From the NCBI GenBank assembly GCA_004380135.1, contig QXCR01000158.1, positions 1 to 64,000 of the forward strand: a stretch of DNA of 64,000 nucleotides, read 5' to 3'. Positions 12,971-22,834 of the stretch are shown here, in pieces; the first letter of the stretch is position 1; each line of letters begins with the position of its first letter. The translations under genes were made by a program, and so were the position numbers. The DNA is from Stemphylium vesicarium. Lineage: Eukaryota > Ascomycota > Dothideomycetes > Pleosporales > Pleosporaceae. The notes below the pieces were generated by a model, which was given only the letters and a program-made list of their open reading frames with translations, was not told the origin of the DNA and did not search any database.

Positions 12971-14686
12971 ATGGCTGCCGGTATCGAAGCTGCCGGACTC
13001 GTGCTGGGCGCAATTCCACTCCTACTCGCAGGCCTCGAGTTTTACGCTCAAGGCATTAGCGTAACGAAGCGCTACTGGAGATACAATGAGGAGGTTAAGA
13101 CTGTTCTGTACGAGCTCAAGGCCGAGAATATCATGTACATCAACAGCATCAACATATTATTAGTCGGAGTTGTGAATCAGAAGGAGATGGTAGATTTTCT
13201 GAACGGCCCGCAAGGGACGCGCTGGAAAGAGGAGAGGTTCGACAAGAAGCTGCGCGGCAGGTTAGGCACGAGCTATGACGCGTACATGGCAAGCATCGCC
13301 CAGATGATGGCCACCACGGAGAAGTTCAAGGAGCGGCTAAAGTTGGATGAATCAGGCAAGCCTCAATTTTCTGAGAAGAGCGCGTTCAAAGAGCATTACA
13401 AGCGTCTGAAGTTCAGCCTGAAAAGGTCCGACTATAGCGAATTGCTGGGACGATTGCGGCGCGCGAACCAGACCCTCGATCGTCTGACGAATCAGACTAG
13501 ATACCTTGATACCCACAGGCTGACTCGCCGAGCCGCTCCAAACTTCCGCGTCGTCAAAGAGAGAGCAGACAAATTCTACTCTGCCTTGAGAGCAGGATGG
13601 ATCTGCCTATGCCAAGCCCATCATACCGTGAGTCTTCGATTAGAGGCACGCATGGAGGATGTATCAAGCGACGATGACGATGACGACGACGACGACTGGC
13701 ATTCACGCACAATGCAAGATCCTTTCCATGTCCTTTTTCACTATGATAAGAATGATCCCGCCCAAGCATCGCAAATGATTGGCTCTTGGTCTTGGGAGGA
13801 AGCAGACGTACGCGTTGAGCACGAGCGGGGGGCTCCCACACATGAGACCAAACGGAACGCCATACCGACCAAGGGCGTTAGATTCGCAAAGAACGACATG
13901 AAAGATGCCGTGCAGGCAGCATTGGAAGCGCATCCCAACATGCGGCCCATACAAGACTTGTGCGCGGCGATCTCAGAACTTCAGGAACCGCAACGCGACG
14001 TCTGCTTCTCCTTATTGGCAAACGAGATCGCGAAGCAAAAGTATGGAGTGCGCATCTATCCGACCAAGCAGAAGCCTTCTGATACTGATGCATGGTCAGT
14101 CTCTTCACTCCGCACAGTCTTGGATGACTCGAGCTTCGCGCGCCGTGACCGCTTGAGACTTGCAGTGACTCTGGCATCAAGCGTACTCCAGCTCCATGAA
14201 ACACCATGGCTTGATGAATCCTGGGGAAAGGATAGCATCTTCTTTGTCAAGCGACCGGGCATGACCGTCTACGATCAGCCCTTTGTATCGCGAGACTTTC
14301 ATCAAACTACACCAGCTGCCAAAAGCGAAATACCCACTGCAGTACGGCGTATCATCCGTAATCAGCCGTTATACGCTCTTGGGGTAGCGCTAATAGAGCT
14401 ATGGTACGGCAAGACATTGGCGAAACTACACAAATATGAGGACGGAGTGCAAAACACGGGTATACCCCAAATCGATCTTATCACTGAATGGAACACAGCC
14501 GATCGAGTAGTGGACGAACTCTACGACGAAGCTGGCGGGAAGTATGGCGACGCTGTCCGGCGCTGTATTCGTTGTGACTTCGATCGTCGCGCTAGCAGCT
14601 TAGACGACGTTAACTTCCAGAAAGATGTATACCAGGGTGTTGTCGCGCAATTGAAAGAAAACTACGAGTTCATGTTTCAGCATTGA
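12971..14686 (+). CDS. DUF7580-type protein, HeLo-like plus pseudokinase-like
   Basis: A single-exon gene of 571 aa. The N-terminus (GIEAAGLVLGAIPLLLAGLE, then Ala/Leu/Lys-rich helices to about residue 210) is the start seen in fungal DUF7580 proteins and recalls HeLo-type helical death-effector domains. A run of nine Asp residues lies near residue 235. The C-terminal half (about 330-570) carries the DUF7580 signature: RDRLRLAVTLASSVLQLHET, then W-x3-SIFFV, then YALGVALIELWYGK. These resemble helices E and F of a protein kinase C-lobe, but the HRD and DFG catalytic motifs are missing, so any kinase fold would be inactive. That architecture resembles MLKL, the mammalian pore-forming pseudokinase. 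This comparison is inference; the DUF7580 assignment is firm. It is head-to-head with the C2H2 gene. Confidence 0.85.
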   Translation: MAAGIEAAGLVLGAIPLLLAGLEFYAQGISVTKRYWRYNEEVKTVLYELKAENIMYINSINILLVGVVNQKEMVDFLNGPQGTRWKEERFDKKLRGRLGTSYDAYMASIAQMMATTEKFKERLKLDESGKPQFSEKSAFKEHYKRLKFSLKRSDYSELLGRLRRANQTLDRLTNQTRYLDTHRLTRRAAPNFRVVKERADKFYSALRAGWICLCQAHHTVSLRLEARMEDVSSDDDDDDDDDWHSRTMQDPFHVLFHYDKNDPAQASQMIGSWSWEEADVRVEHERGAPTHETKRNAIPTKGVRFAKNDMKDAVQAALEAHPNMRPIQDLCAAISELQEPQRDVCFSLLANEIAKQKYGVRIYPTKQKPSDTDAWSVSSLRTVLDDSSFARRDRLRLAVTLASSVLQLHETPWLDESWGKDSIFFVKRPGMTVYDQPFVSRDFHQTTPAAKSEIPTAVRRIIRNQPLYALGVALIELWYGKTLAKLHKYEDGVQNTGIPQIDLITEWNTADRVVDELYDEAGGKYGDAVRRCIRCDFDRRASSLDDVNFQKDVYQGVVAQLKENYEFMFQH

Positions 14687-14859
14687 ATGCCATTATCTGT
14701 TGAGTTCTATCTACCAGTTCTCGTAATGTCGTCGCAGGGTACGAAAGAAACAAGATGCCAATTGCATGTACACTAAATTCTTAGATTAGGTACTGGAATT
14801 TTTATCCAAAGAAAGAAAACTCGTGGTCAAGTGTATCTCAAGCGCCAAGATCTTGCGGC

Positions 14860-15366
14860 CTACTGAAGAAAACGCATTTGAACGCCGCGACCATTACCCT
14901 TGTACTCCCTTTCGTAGTGTGACGGGCTCACAACGTCCTCTTCTCCAAGCACGTCTTCTCCCACTAAAGCTTTGTCGTGCAAGACGACCGTACTGATCTT
15001 GCTCCTCTCTGGACAGTGGTTAGTGGCCGCTACTTCGATGTGAGGCAGAATTCGAAGAGCCAGACGTTGGTGCATCTCTTCCCTGCTATCGTTGTTGCTA
15101 TCGCTGTCTGTGGTGGATGAGGTGTCGCTCTCGTACGGCTCGAAGTTAAAGACAACTGATTCAAGGTTGGCGAAGTGCACTAGGTCTTTAGCGTATTTGG
15201 GGAAGTAATCGTCGAAGCCTTTGATATGCTTTCGGGTGACACCATGAGTACGCCACCTAAGGCTGTCATGCTTCTGTGGAAGTTGAAACATATCGTGACG
15301 GTATCCAAGACGCGTAAAGTCAAGAGATGCCATGCGAATCTTTCGTAACATGCCACCCGTCAACAC
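14860..15366 (-). pseudogene. Tail of the F-box/LRR-like gene behind in-frame TAA
   Basis: Directly after the TAA the same frame is open for 168 aa and keeps leucine-rich character (LRKIRMASLDFTRLGY, DLVHFANLESVVFNFEPYE), ending with a basic segment. The protein pattern on both sides of the stop is that of one LRR-like domain. An 81 nt GT-AG removal (GTATAC to ATAAG) would skip the stop and keep frame, but would also remove residues that look coding. I therefore treat the tail as disabled or read only rarely. Confidence 0.5.
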
Positions 15367-16414
15367 TTATCTCCGAAGCTCAGGTCGCAGGACTCCAGCT
15401 TGGTGTGGTAGCTGTTGGCAATCATCAATTTCGATAGTGCGTATACTAGAGAAATTGATCGAAGTGTATGCTTCTCGCGGAAAGCCATTGCCGAAGTCGA
15501 ATCGCGACAGTCGCAGGCGGGTTATATTGGAAAGCGCGGGACGCGGCGGTTGTACTGCAACCATACTGAAAATATTGGTGCATGCATGTTCCATGTAGCG
15601 CATTGCCCATGTGATGTGCTCGAAGCCTTCTGCGGCTGGTACTCCGAATCCGTTCAGTACTCTGCAAAGCAATCTGGCAGGCGTACCTGTAGCGATGTCC
15701 TGGTCGCTAATATCCCGAAAGCCTCCACCGTGAGCAATGACACTACTGTTGCTCTTTCCGTGTGTAGGGCGGAACTTGTAGTACACCCAGGAGTCGACCG
15801 ACGGACCCGAGTCAATGTCACCGTATTCGTCGTTCCAGGGCAGGTATATCGACTCTAGACTGTCCTTAAGGGGGGAGTTGTTGAGAAACATCCTTTCTAG
15901 ATAGTCACAGGTCTTTGATGTAGCAGCTACTCCAGACAGACGAAGACCCTTGAGTGGGAGATCGAGAAGAGCGCCGAGGAACTCTTGCAAGATGTATTCT
16001 ACTTCTTCGTCCTCCGATGCGTGTAATATGGTGCATGGAAGATATGTTTCGTCGATGTTGGAGGCTTCGCGGCAAGGATAACGGTCGAGTTCAATGTTGA
16101 CGAGCCGATAAAGCGGACGGCAGGCAGTCTCATGAAGGCCTTTGCAAGAAAGTGCAATGTTGTGAAGGCTAGCGTTACAATTCTTGGTATAAAGTACCTG
16201 AGCAAGTTATACTTACTGTCTAAATCTAAACGCGAGGATACTTGTAACCAAGTGGCTTCCTGAAACATTTGCGGAGACACGCATCAAGAAGTCGCTGGGT
16301 GTGCGCGCGATCGACTTCATTTGCTCTTTCCTCTGTTTTCTCCTCTGAGATAGAAGAAGAGCGAGGACGTTTCGAAGTAGCGGGGACCATTGCGACAGTC
16401 TGATCAGATACCAT
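15367..16414 (-). CDS. F-box/LRR-like protein, part before in-frame TAA
   Basis: Exon 1 (16242-16414) encodes a basic N-terminus (RPRSSSISEEKTEE). Exon 2 (16168 down to the TAA at 15367-15369) carries an F-box-like second half (LHNIALSCKGLHETACRPLY) and leucine-rich segments such as LPLKGLRLSG, ITRLRLSRFDFG and IRTIEIDDCQ. This gives about 324 aa before the stop. The first intron (GTATCC donor, GCTAG acceptor, 73 nt) is my best phase-consistent solution but is not certain, because another frame through the same interval reads SSRLDLDS. F-box proteins recruit substrates to SCF ubiquitin ligases; the substrate is unknown. The frame continues past the TAA (14860-15366). Confidence 0.6.
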
Positions 16415-17673
16415 TTTGTAAGTGAGCTGTGCAGTAGTTCTCAGTTATTGTTGTCACGTCCAAGAGTAAAGACGAGAGAGACGGGGCCCTCCAGCGGATG
16501 GGATCACGTGCCTTACTTACCGTTTGCTCTTTTGAGCCACCCTATGACGAAGTGCTAACGCACACAGACGCCCTCGTTTTGAAGACTTAAACTCACGCTC
16601 CCCGCTCCATCGTACTCTTCTCTTCCTTCTTCTACCACCTCAATCTACTCGGCCCCAACGCAGTGAGTAATCAACCCATTCTTTTGTTTGATTGACGTGA
16701 AGCAGCAGCCTGGAGATCCGCTCTAGCCACAAAACTCCTTCGCTCACAGGATGGAAGCGACGGGTCGTCATAATTGCCATCTTTGGGCTCACCTCGCGTT
16801 ACTGAAGGCGGCAAGGCCCCGGGACAGAGACTTTCAACAGTCTCGCCAGTGCGAGGGGATCTACGATCGGTGTGAGCGATGGAGACGATACGGAGATCTG
16901 AGAAGATCTACTCGGGGGCTCGATGGTGCCTCCGACGACGGCCGAAAAACCATACCCGTTCTACCCTAACCCAAAGCCTGGCACTCAGCGTAACCAGGGA
17001 GGGCAACGCAGAACACTTTTTTTTTCATTGATACGATTGCTTCACGTCGTCGATCGAGGAAGGAGGAAAACGAGGCTGGGTTGGCTCGTCGCACACCATG
17101 TGCACGCTCGGTGTGATCAAGACGGTGAAAGCAAAGACTGAAGTCGATTGGTCTTCACGTCCTTGCAGTGACACCATGTGTACCTCACCGTCCATGACGT
17201 ACAGCTTAGTGGCGGAGTGCGACGAAGTCCGCGCCAAACCACACCCCGTTGACTTCATTGCAACTCCGAGGCAACAGCTTTTTGATACTACACATACCCT
17301 AGGTATAGATCGGGTGTCACGTCCAAGTAAAATTCTCGGCGCAGTGAAAGGCAAACGATGGAAAATATAGAAAATAGTGCGTCTGTGAGGAGTAGTTGGG
17401 CAGGCACTGAGATATCGGTATAGGCTTGTATTGAGACGAATCCTTGAGGAGCTATCAAGCCTCTCAGAGGGATGATATATACCTACGTCACGTGATCGTG
17501 GCTGGTGTGGGCCGACGGTGCCACGAAGGGTTCCCGGTGGCTCACCAGTCTGTGGCTGGAATCCTGTGGTGATGGAACATCGTGACAGCGTCGTACATTC
17601 CGGAGATGCTAGAGCCCACCTTGGTTGGCAAGGTTGAGCAAGCGATGAGTAGCAGACTCCGCAACAATCAATT

Positions 17674-17798
17674 AAGTGGGTCCAGAGAGGCCATATTTGA
17701 TTTGATTGATTACCTATTTAGGCCTAGTAGTTACCCGTAGAGGTTTAATCTCTACTTAGATAGGTAAGTGGGTCTTCATGAGAGGCATGTTTGATTTG
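17674..17798 (+). repeat. Imperfect direct repeat, two copies of about 31-33 bp
   Basis: The copies are at 17674-17704 and 17766-17798. Both begin AAGTGGGTC, contain GAGAGGC-like cores and end TTTGATTTG. The spacing is 92 bp between starts. It could be a relic of a local duplication or of a mobile element. No further copies were noticed in the window. Confidence 0.45.
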
Positions 17799-20445
17799 TT
17801 TGTTGCGGACTGTGATGAGTAGGGCGAAGTGCCGAGATCGAATAAAAGAGAGACAGGAGACAAAGTGAGAAGCAAGATGTTCCTTGGGAAAGGCAGCTCG
17901 TACTTGACTGCGTCGAGGTATATGCCCACCCTTTTTGTTAGAAATTGATTTCCCCGACATGTACAAACTGGTAAATCTCAACTAATCGAAAGCCCGGACG
18001 TCTACATTAACGTGGAGATTCCCAGTTCATGACGCACATGATGTTGCGAAAACTCCAGGAGTAGGAGTGCTGCTTCAGCAGAAACTCGCTTGTTTGATGC
18101 ATCGATAGCAGTCCTGAGAACTGTCATATGGTAGGGAATTACAAAGTGTTCCCAGTCAGGGATGTAAAGCAAGTCCAGATCTGTTGAGACTCGCTACTGT
18201 CGTGGTACATGCTCAGTCATGTGGTCGTCGGATCATCGCTTGTCTGCTGCCCGCTGAGTGGCGTATTTGAGCCTCTCATCTCTTACTAGTCCGCCAGAAT
18301 GTGCTCATCTCTCCTGCTCATGTAAGGCCAGACCAGCTCAGTGTATATCGGCTCGCTACAGTCTGCTGGAGTGCTAGGCAAAAGCTTGCATAGTCAGCAC
18401 TAACGTTGTACTCACAATGGAGTGACTAAGTTTAATCCCTTCGCGGCGCGATCAAATATTAGGTGATATTGTCCTCTTGCAGTGAAATGCGCCTGAACCA
18501 TTCTTGGTATCCTGCGAGCTGGACAATGGTGACGCTTTCCCACGTCGTTGCGCCAAGCCGCGCTACTGCGCCTGCGAAGGAGCGAGCGAAAGCCACCACC
18601 CAGGGTCTCTTCACCCACATCACTCCACCTCGTCCTATGTCGAATCTTACATAATCATTCTGGTTTCAGACAGCACTTGCCACGAGACAGGAGTGTCAGC
18701 ACTAGCGTAGCCGCGTTGCTTGTCGCGACTATACTCGACAGTCTTCGCGACAGCAATCTATTTGCATGCCACTTTTTCTAGACTGGAGCCCATCGCGTCG
18801 CGATTTTCTTGTCCGACCAAGGCTATCCAACTCTCTGCTGACACTTGTTTGCGTATTGCGATATCGGACGAGGGACGATCCAGCGGTGGTGCGATGTAGA
18901 CGAGTCCCGGTGGCAGATGTATAGCCACTCAGAGCCGGTGGCGTTCATCTTGGGGGCAGGAGGCTGTACGTGCATGTCGGTTTCGCCTTGCGTGGGAATG
19001 GCCTGCAATCAATACAGTCTGCGTCGACGGTCTCTTCCCTGGTGCTGCTGGCTCCCGAGGCTACCAATTCTCGTTGATGGCGCAAAGACACGCCCACCAT
19101 CCACAAGCGGCACCGGTTCCCTGGTCTTCCTCGGTAAGTTAGTGCCATACGGTTGAACAGAGTCCTTCAGCGCTCGGCGAGGGCCTGAGGCTTGAATCCT
19201 AGTCATCGTTGAGTTCGCGATGCTGGTGGGGCGCGAGCTAATTGCAAGGGTGGAAATCGGCGAGAAAGGTTTCGCTTAAGGATTGCCGTCTTGGTCTATC
19301 CTTATAGGGGCGGCCACTTCGGCTCTCCGACAAAATGTCCGCACGTTTTCAGCACCATTCCATCGTCAAACGGGCAGCAGTATTTGCCTTCGTATTCATT
19401 GGTTGGGTTTTCGGGACAATGTCCCACAGTAGGTAACGCTGCCTACGGAAGATCCACAAGAGAACACGATGGACCCTTTCCAGCTAAGATGAGCAACGCG
19501 TGCGACTATAACCCAATTCCTGTTCCCTTGGCTACTGCCAGGCCTTCGAGAAACTGTAACATGTATCACTCAGCAATCCAATTTGCATCTGATCACAGCG
19601 GCTGACTTGTGTCGTGCGGAGACTGCGAGGCGAGGTCGCGCGACATATTCTCGCCTTACCCACGTGTTTGAGTCGCTGACCTGCGTCCGCGATAGCCGAT
19701 TTCGACATGTTAACCCTATTCTGGCAAAGGTCATGCCTTACGCTCCGCCCCAAACGCATGGTGTCCATGTCCCAAACCCCGGGGCCGTGGCGATCCTCGT
19801 TTATTGCCGGTGTAGCTCCTCCACGCTTGCTAGTCTGAATCCATCTTGAAACGATAAACATCAACCCCACACCTTTCTTTAGAAATTTTTGTTTCGACAG
19901 AAAGGGGTCTATACTCAAAACGGGCGGTTCATGGGCTAATGCATTGTCAAAGAATACTATCTGTGAGTTTTCTTCTAAACGAATATTTCCAGCATGTTCG
20001 ACAATGCAAGGCTGATATCGTTGCATGTTTGTGTACATTGACGCTACAGCTGCCGCTAGCGAGTTGCACAACAGGAACGCCACGCAGTATTGGCGAATAG
20101 GCCGGCAACAATCGATAATTCCAAGTATATGCAGAACGTCTCGTGAGGTGGATTACTAGAAGGCGCGTCACATGAGTGAGGATGATCGGCACATCAGCTA
20201 CCATCTGTCATGCTCCAACCCAAACTATCGTACCGGGTACATAGTGGCGTATCCGTCCTCCCAAAACAGTCGCAGTGGGTCTACCTCACCATTGCCCTAG
20301 CGGCCTGTCACATCTATTCCAACAACCTTTCTGAGCGCTTACCTTGGAGAACCAGGGTTTCGAGGCGCATCTGCTCACACCTTGCTATCGGTGAGCATGA
20401 ATCGTAGCTGCTATTCTTACTCCCGTCTGGAGGCGTCTCACAATG

Positions 20446-20455
20446 TATAAGTATA
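20446..20455 (+). promoter_or_regulatory. TATA-like box of the peroxidase gene
   Basis: TATAAGTATA about 155 bp before the ATG at 20607, followed by a CT-rich leader (20510-20580). This is usual for highly expressed secreted enzymes in fungi. The start site itself is not shown. Confidence 0.4.
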
Positions 20456-20606
20456 TCTGCCCACAGCTTTCTTACAATCAGCACTTCAGGTCAGCGCAGT
20501 CATTCGCTCTTCCGCTTCTCAGCTATCCTATCTATCCTCCTCTTCTGATCCTACAAGACTCTCTTCTAATAAGATCACTACCTTCACACAAACACAAACA
20601 CACATA

Positions 20607-21654
20607 ATGTATATTCGCAACGCTCTCATCTCCGGTCTGGCGGCTGCCAGCACAGTCCAAGCCTACGGCAACTATGCCAACTACACAATCCGCGACGAGA
20701 AGGAGTGGATAGTTGCCACTCCAGCCCCAACAGTCGAGAAGCGCCTCTTTGGCAAGGTCCTCGGCCTGATCGGCAACATCTTCGGCAACAACCAGCAACA
20801 AGCCGAGTGCCCTGCTGTATGGAATCAAATCTCTGAGACCCTTACCCAGCAGTTCCTCGCAGACGGCCAATGTACAGATGCCGCTCGCGCGGCTATCAGA
20901 TCCTCATTCCACGACTGCTTCCCCGGATCTTGCGATGGCTCCCTCATTCTCGCCGATGAGTGCTCCAAGAGCGAGAACCGCGGTCTTGAACGCCTCTGCA
21001 GCAACCTTGCAAACGTTGCCTCGCAGACCAGCGTCGGTGTAGCCGACCTCATCCAATTCGCCGCTGCGCACGCCGTCAAGACATGCCCTGGCGGACCCAC
21101 CATTCCCGTCTACGTCGGGCGCAAAGACTCCAGCGAGGCGAATGCTTACAGTATACTACCAAGCGCCTTTGCCAAGGGAGGCGATCTAGTCCGACTCTTC
21201 GGTAAGCATCATCCCCACCTAGACACTCGTATCCCTCATACTAATAAACTATCCAGCTTCCAAAGGCTTTTCCCCTTACGACCTCGCCGCTCTCATCGGC
21301 GCCCACACCACCGCTAAGCAACGCTTCGCCGATCCCTCGCAAGCCGGCGCCGCCCTCGACTCTACTGTTGGTACCTGGGACAACAAGTACTACTCCGAGA
21401 CCAAGCAAGGCAAAGCCCCCTTCACCCTAGAGTCCGACAAGAACATTGCTCAGAACCCGTTGACGGCTCTTCCTTTCGCCTCTTTCGCTGTCAACAAGCG
21501 TGCTTGGGATGCTGCTTTCGTTAATGCGATGAAGAAGATGAGCATGCTGGGTGTCGATAGCAGGGATCTGATTGACTGCACCAGTGCGTTGCCGGGTGGT
21601 AGTAAGAAGAGGGATGTTAAGAGCAGCAACATGTTTGACCGCCTTAAGTGGTAG
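20607..21654 (+). CDS. Secreted class II-type heme peroxidase
   Basis: Two exons (20607-21201 and 21257-21654, intron donor GGTAAGC, branch CTAATAA, acceptor CCAG) give 330 aa. A signal peptide (to about residue 19, VQAYG) is followed by a short propeptide ending in a Kex2 KR at 45-46. The distal heme pocket is RSSFHDCF with Arg98 and His102, followed by PGSCDGSLIL. The proximal pocket is ALIGAHTTA with His215. Paired cysteines are present. Enzymes of the plant/fungal peroxidase superfamily use H2O2 to oxidise phenols and similar substrates outside the cell. I saw no clear Mn-binding or long-range Trp site by eye, so it should not be called a lignin or manganese peroxidase. It is tail-to-tail with the F-box gene. 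Confidence 0.93.
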
Positions 21655-22080
21655 GCTGGGATAGGATTGTTTTTGCTTGGGGTGAGGATGCATTTTTACC
21701 GGCGTTGCGATGTACTGTTGTACAGTTTCCCGCTTTTGGTTTTCCTTACTGTCCTCAGTGGCAATTTTCACGACTTTCTTTCATGGTGCATGCTAGACAT
21801 GCTTTCTTTGTTTATATCATTATCTCCCGGAAGGGACTGGCCGTGGGTGTATTGTACATGTGGTAGAAGACTACGAATCATCAATAGTAATTCAAAACGA
21901 TAAGCCAAAGTCATCTTTCTCTTCGTGGTGAAATACTGTTTCCAAATGCAGTAAAGATTCTAATATCTACACCACGCTCGAACGCCAGAACATGCCCTAG
22001 ACACGTTTGTCCGTATGCCCACAATTTTCAATCGAAACATAAACCATCCAAGTCATGATCATGACTATGCAGAAAGGAGC
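21655..22080. other. Convergent intergenic region
   Basis: Lies between two genes that end towards each other, the peroxidase and the small F-box gene. It should hold both 3' untranslated regions. Nothing else was seen. Confidence 0.6.
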
Positions 22081-22834
22081 CTAGGTCGCCGACAACAGGG
22101 CTAAGATCTCTTCCCTCGAAAGAACCTGCGTAATCGTGGTAATAGGCAGATCAAGACGACGGAGTTGAGATCGGAAAAGACGGCTGCTGTTGCGATTGGC
22201 GAGGAAGTTGTAGAGATGGAAGAGGCAATATTCATCAAGGCTGCCATGGACGCGTAGTGAAACCAAAATGAGTCTTTCGAGGCGGGCGAGGAGTAGGATG
22301 AAGAATTTGGTGCCCCGCACCGCGCCCATTACCGTAACGCTCAGATGGCGTGCATACCGGAGACTGTCGAGCATTTTTTCAAATTCTGCGCGCGTCATTG
22401 TTGAGTGATGTCGGCCGATGATCATGTCGAAATCTTGGAAATTGGCTTCTTCTTCTGTGCGATGGAAGGCCTAGCAGGCTCCTGCGAGCATCTTCTGCTC
22501 TGGTTTTTCGCACTGAGGCTGTTAGCTGTGGCTTCGAATGGCTACTGCTTCGCTAAACGAAGCAGCTAGATCAGATAACCGCCCAGGAACTAACCTGTTG
22601 GAACACATTCAGAATGAGTTGTTCGGGGAGATCTGTGATGAACAGTCCCCTTTTGTTTGCGTAGCCCTTAGGGTCGACATCCTCGATATCAGGCGCCTTT
22701 TTGGAAAGCAAGACAGAGATATCTGTATCGTAATCTTGGTAGTTCTTTCTTGTGTTGGGCGACAGCGGCGATAGAGACCTGGTTTGTTTTCGCGATGTCC
22801 GGCCAGTGGCCGCCTGGTGGTGACGTGGGGCCAT
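22081..22834 (-). CDS. Small F-box domain protein
   Basis: Two exons, 22595-22834 and 22081-22470, give 209 aa. The N-terminus is basic and Ser/Thr-rich, then comes the first half of an F-box (ITDLPEQLILNVFQQ). The donor is CAG|GTTAGT. For the intron end I chose the TAG acceptor at 22471, because it joins in phase to AFHRTEEEANFQDFD and the long open body. The alternative acceptor at the upstream AACAG runs into the TAG within 15 codons. The body is leucine- and arginine-rich with no other recognised domain. It probably acts as an SCF substrate adaptor, but it is short for the family, so a truncated copy is possible. Confidence 0.6.

Larger units (their letters stand above)
16415..20606. other. 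Long non-coding stretch, about 4.2 kb
   Basis: No gene that I can support. From about 16560 to 17030 there is a transcript-like region: a CT-rich leader at 16600-16655, a possible donor (GCAGTGAGT), the sequence ACCCTAACCC at 16963-16972 and a run of nine T at 17017-17025. An imperfect direct repeat lies at 17674-17798. The frames at 17098-17370, 19291-19605 (plus) and 19532-20083 (minus) lack domains and splice support. The right end is the peroxidase promoter. Confidence 0.5.

Noticed and set aside
19532..20083. A 183-aa minus-strand frame in the long intergenic region
   Set aside because: No domain, no biased composition and no splice signals. Such lengths occur by chance in GC-balanced DNA.
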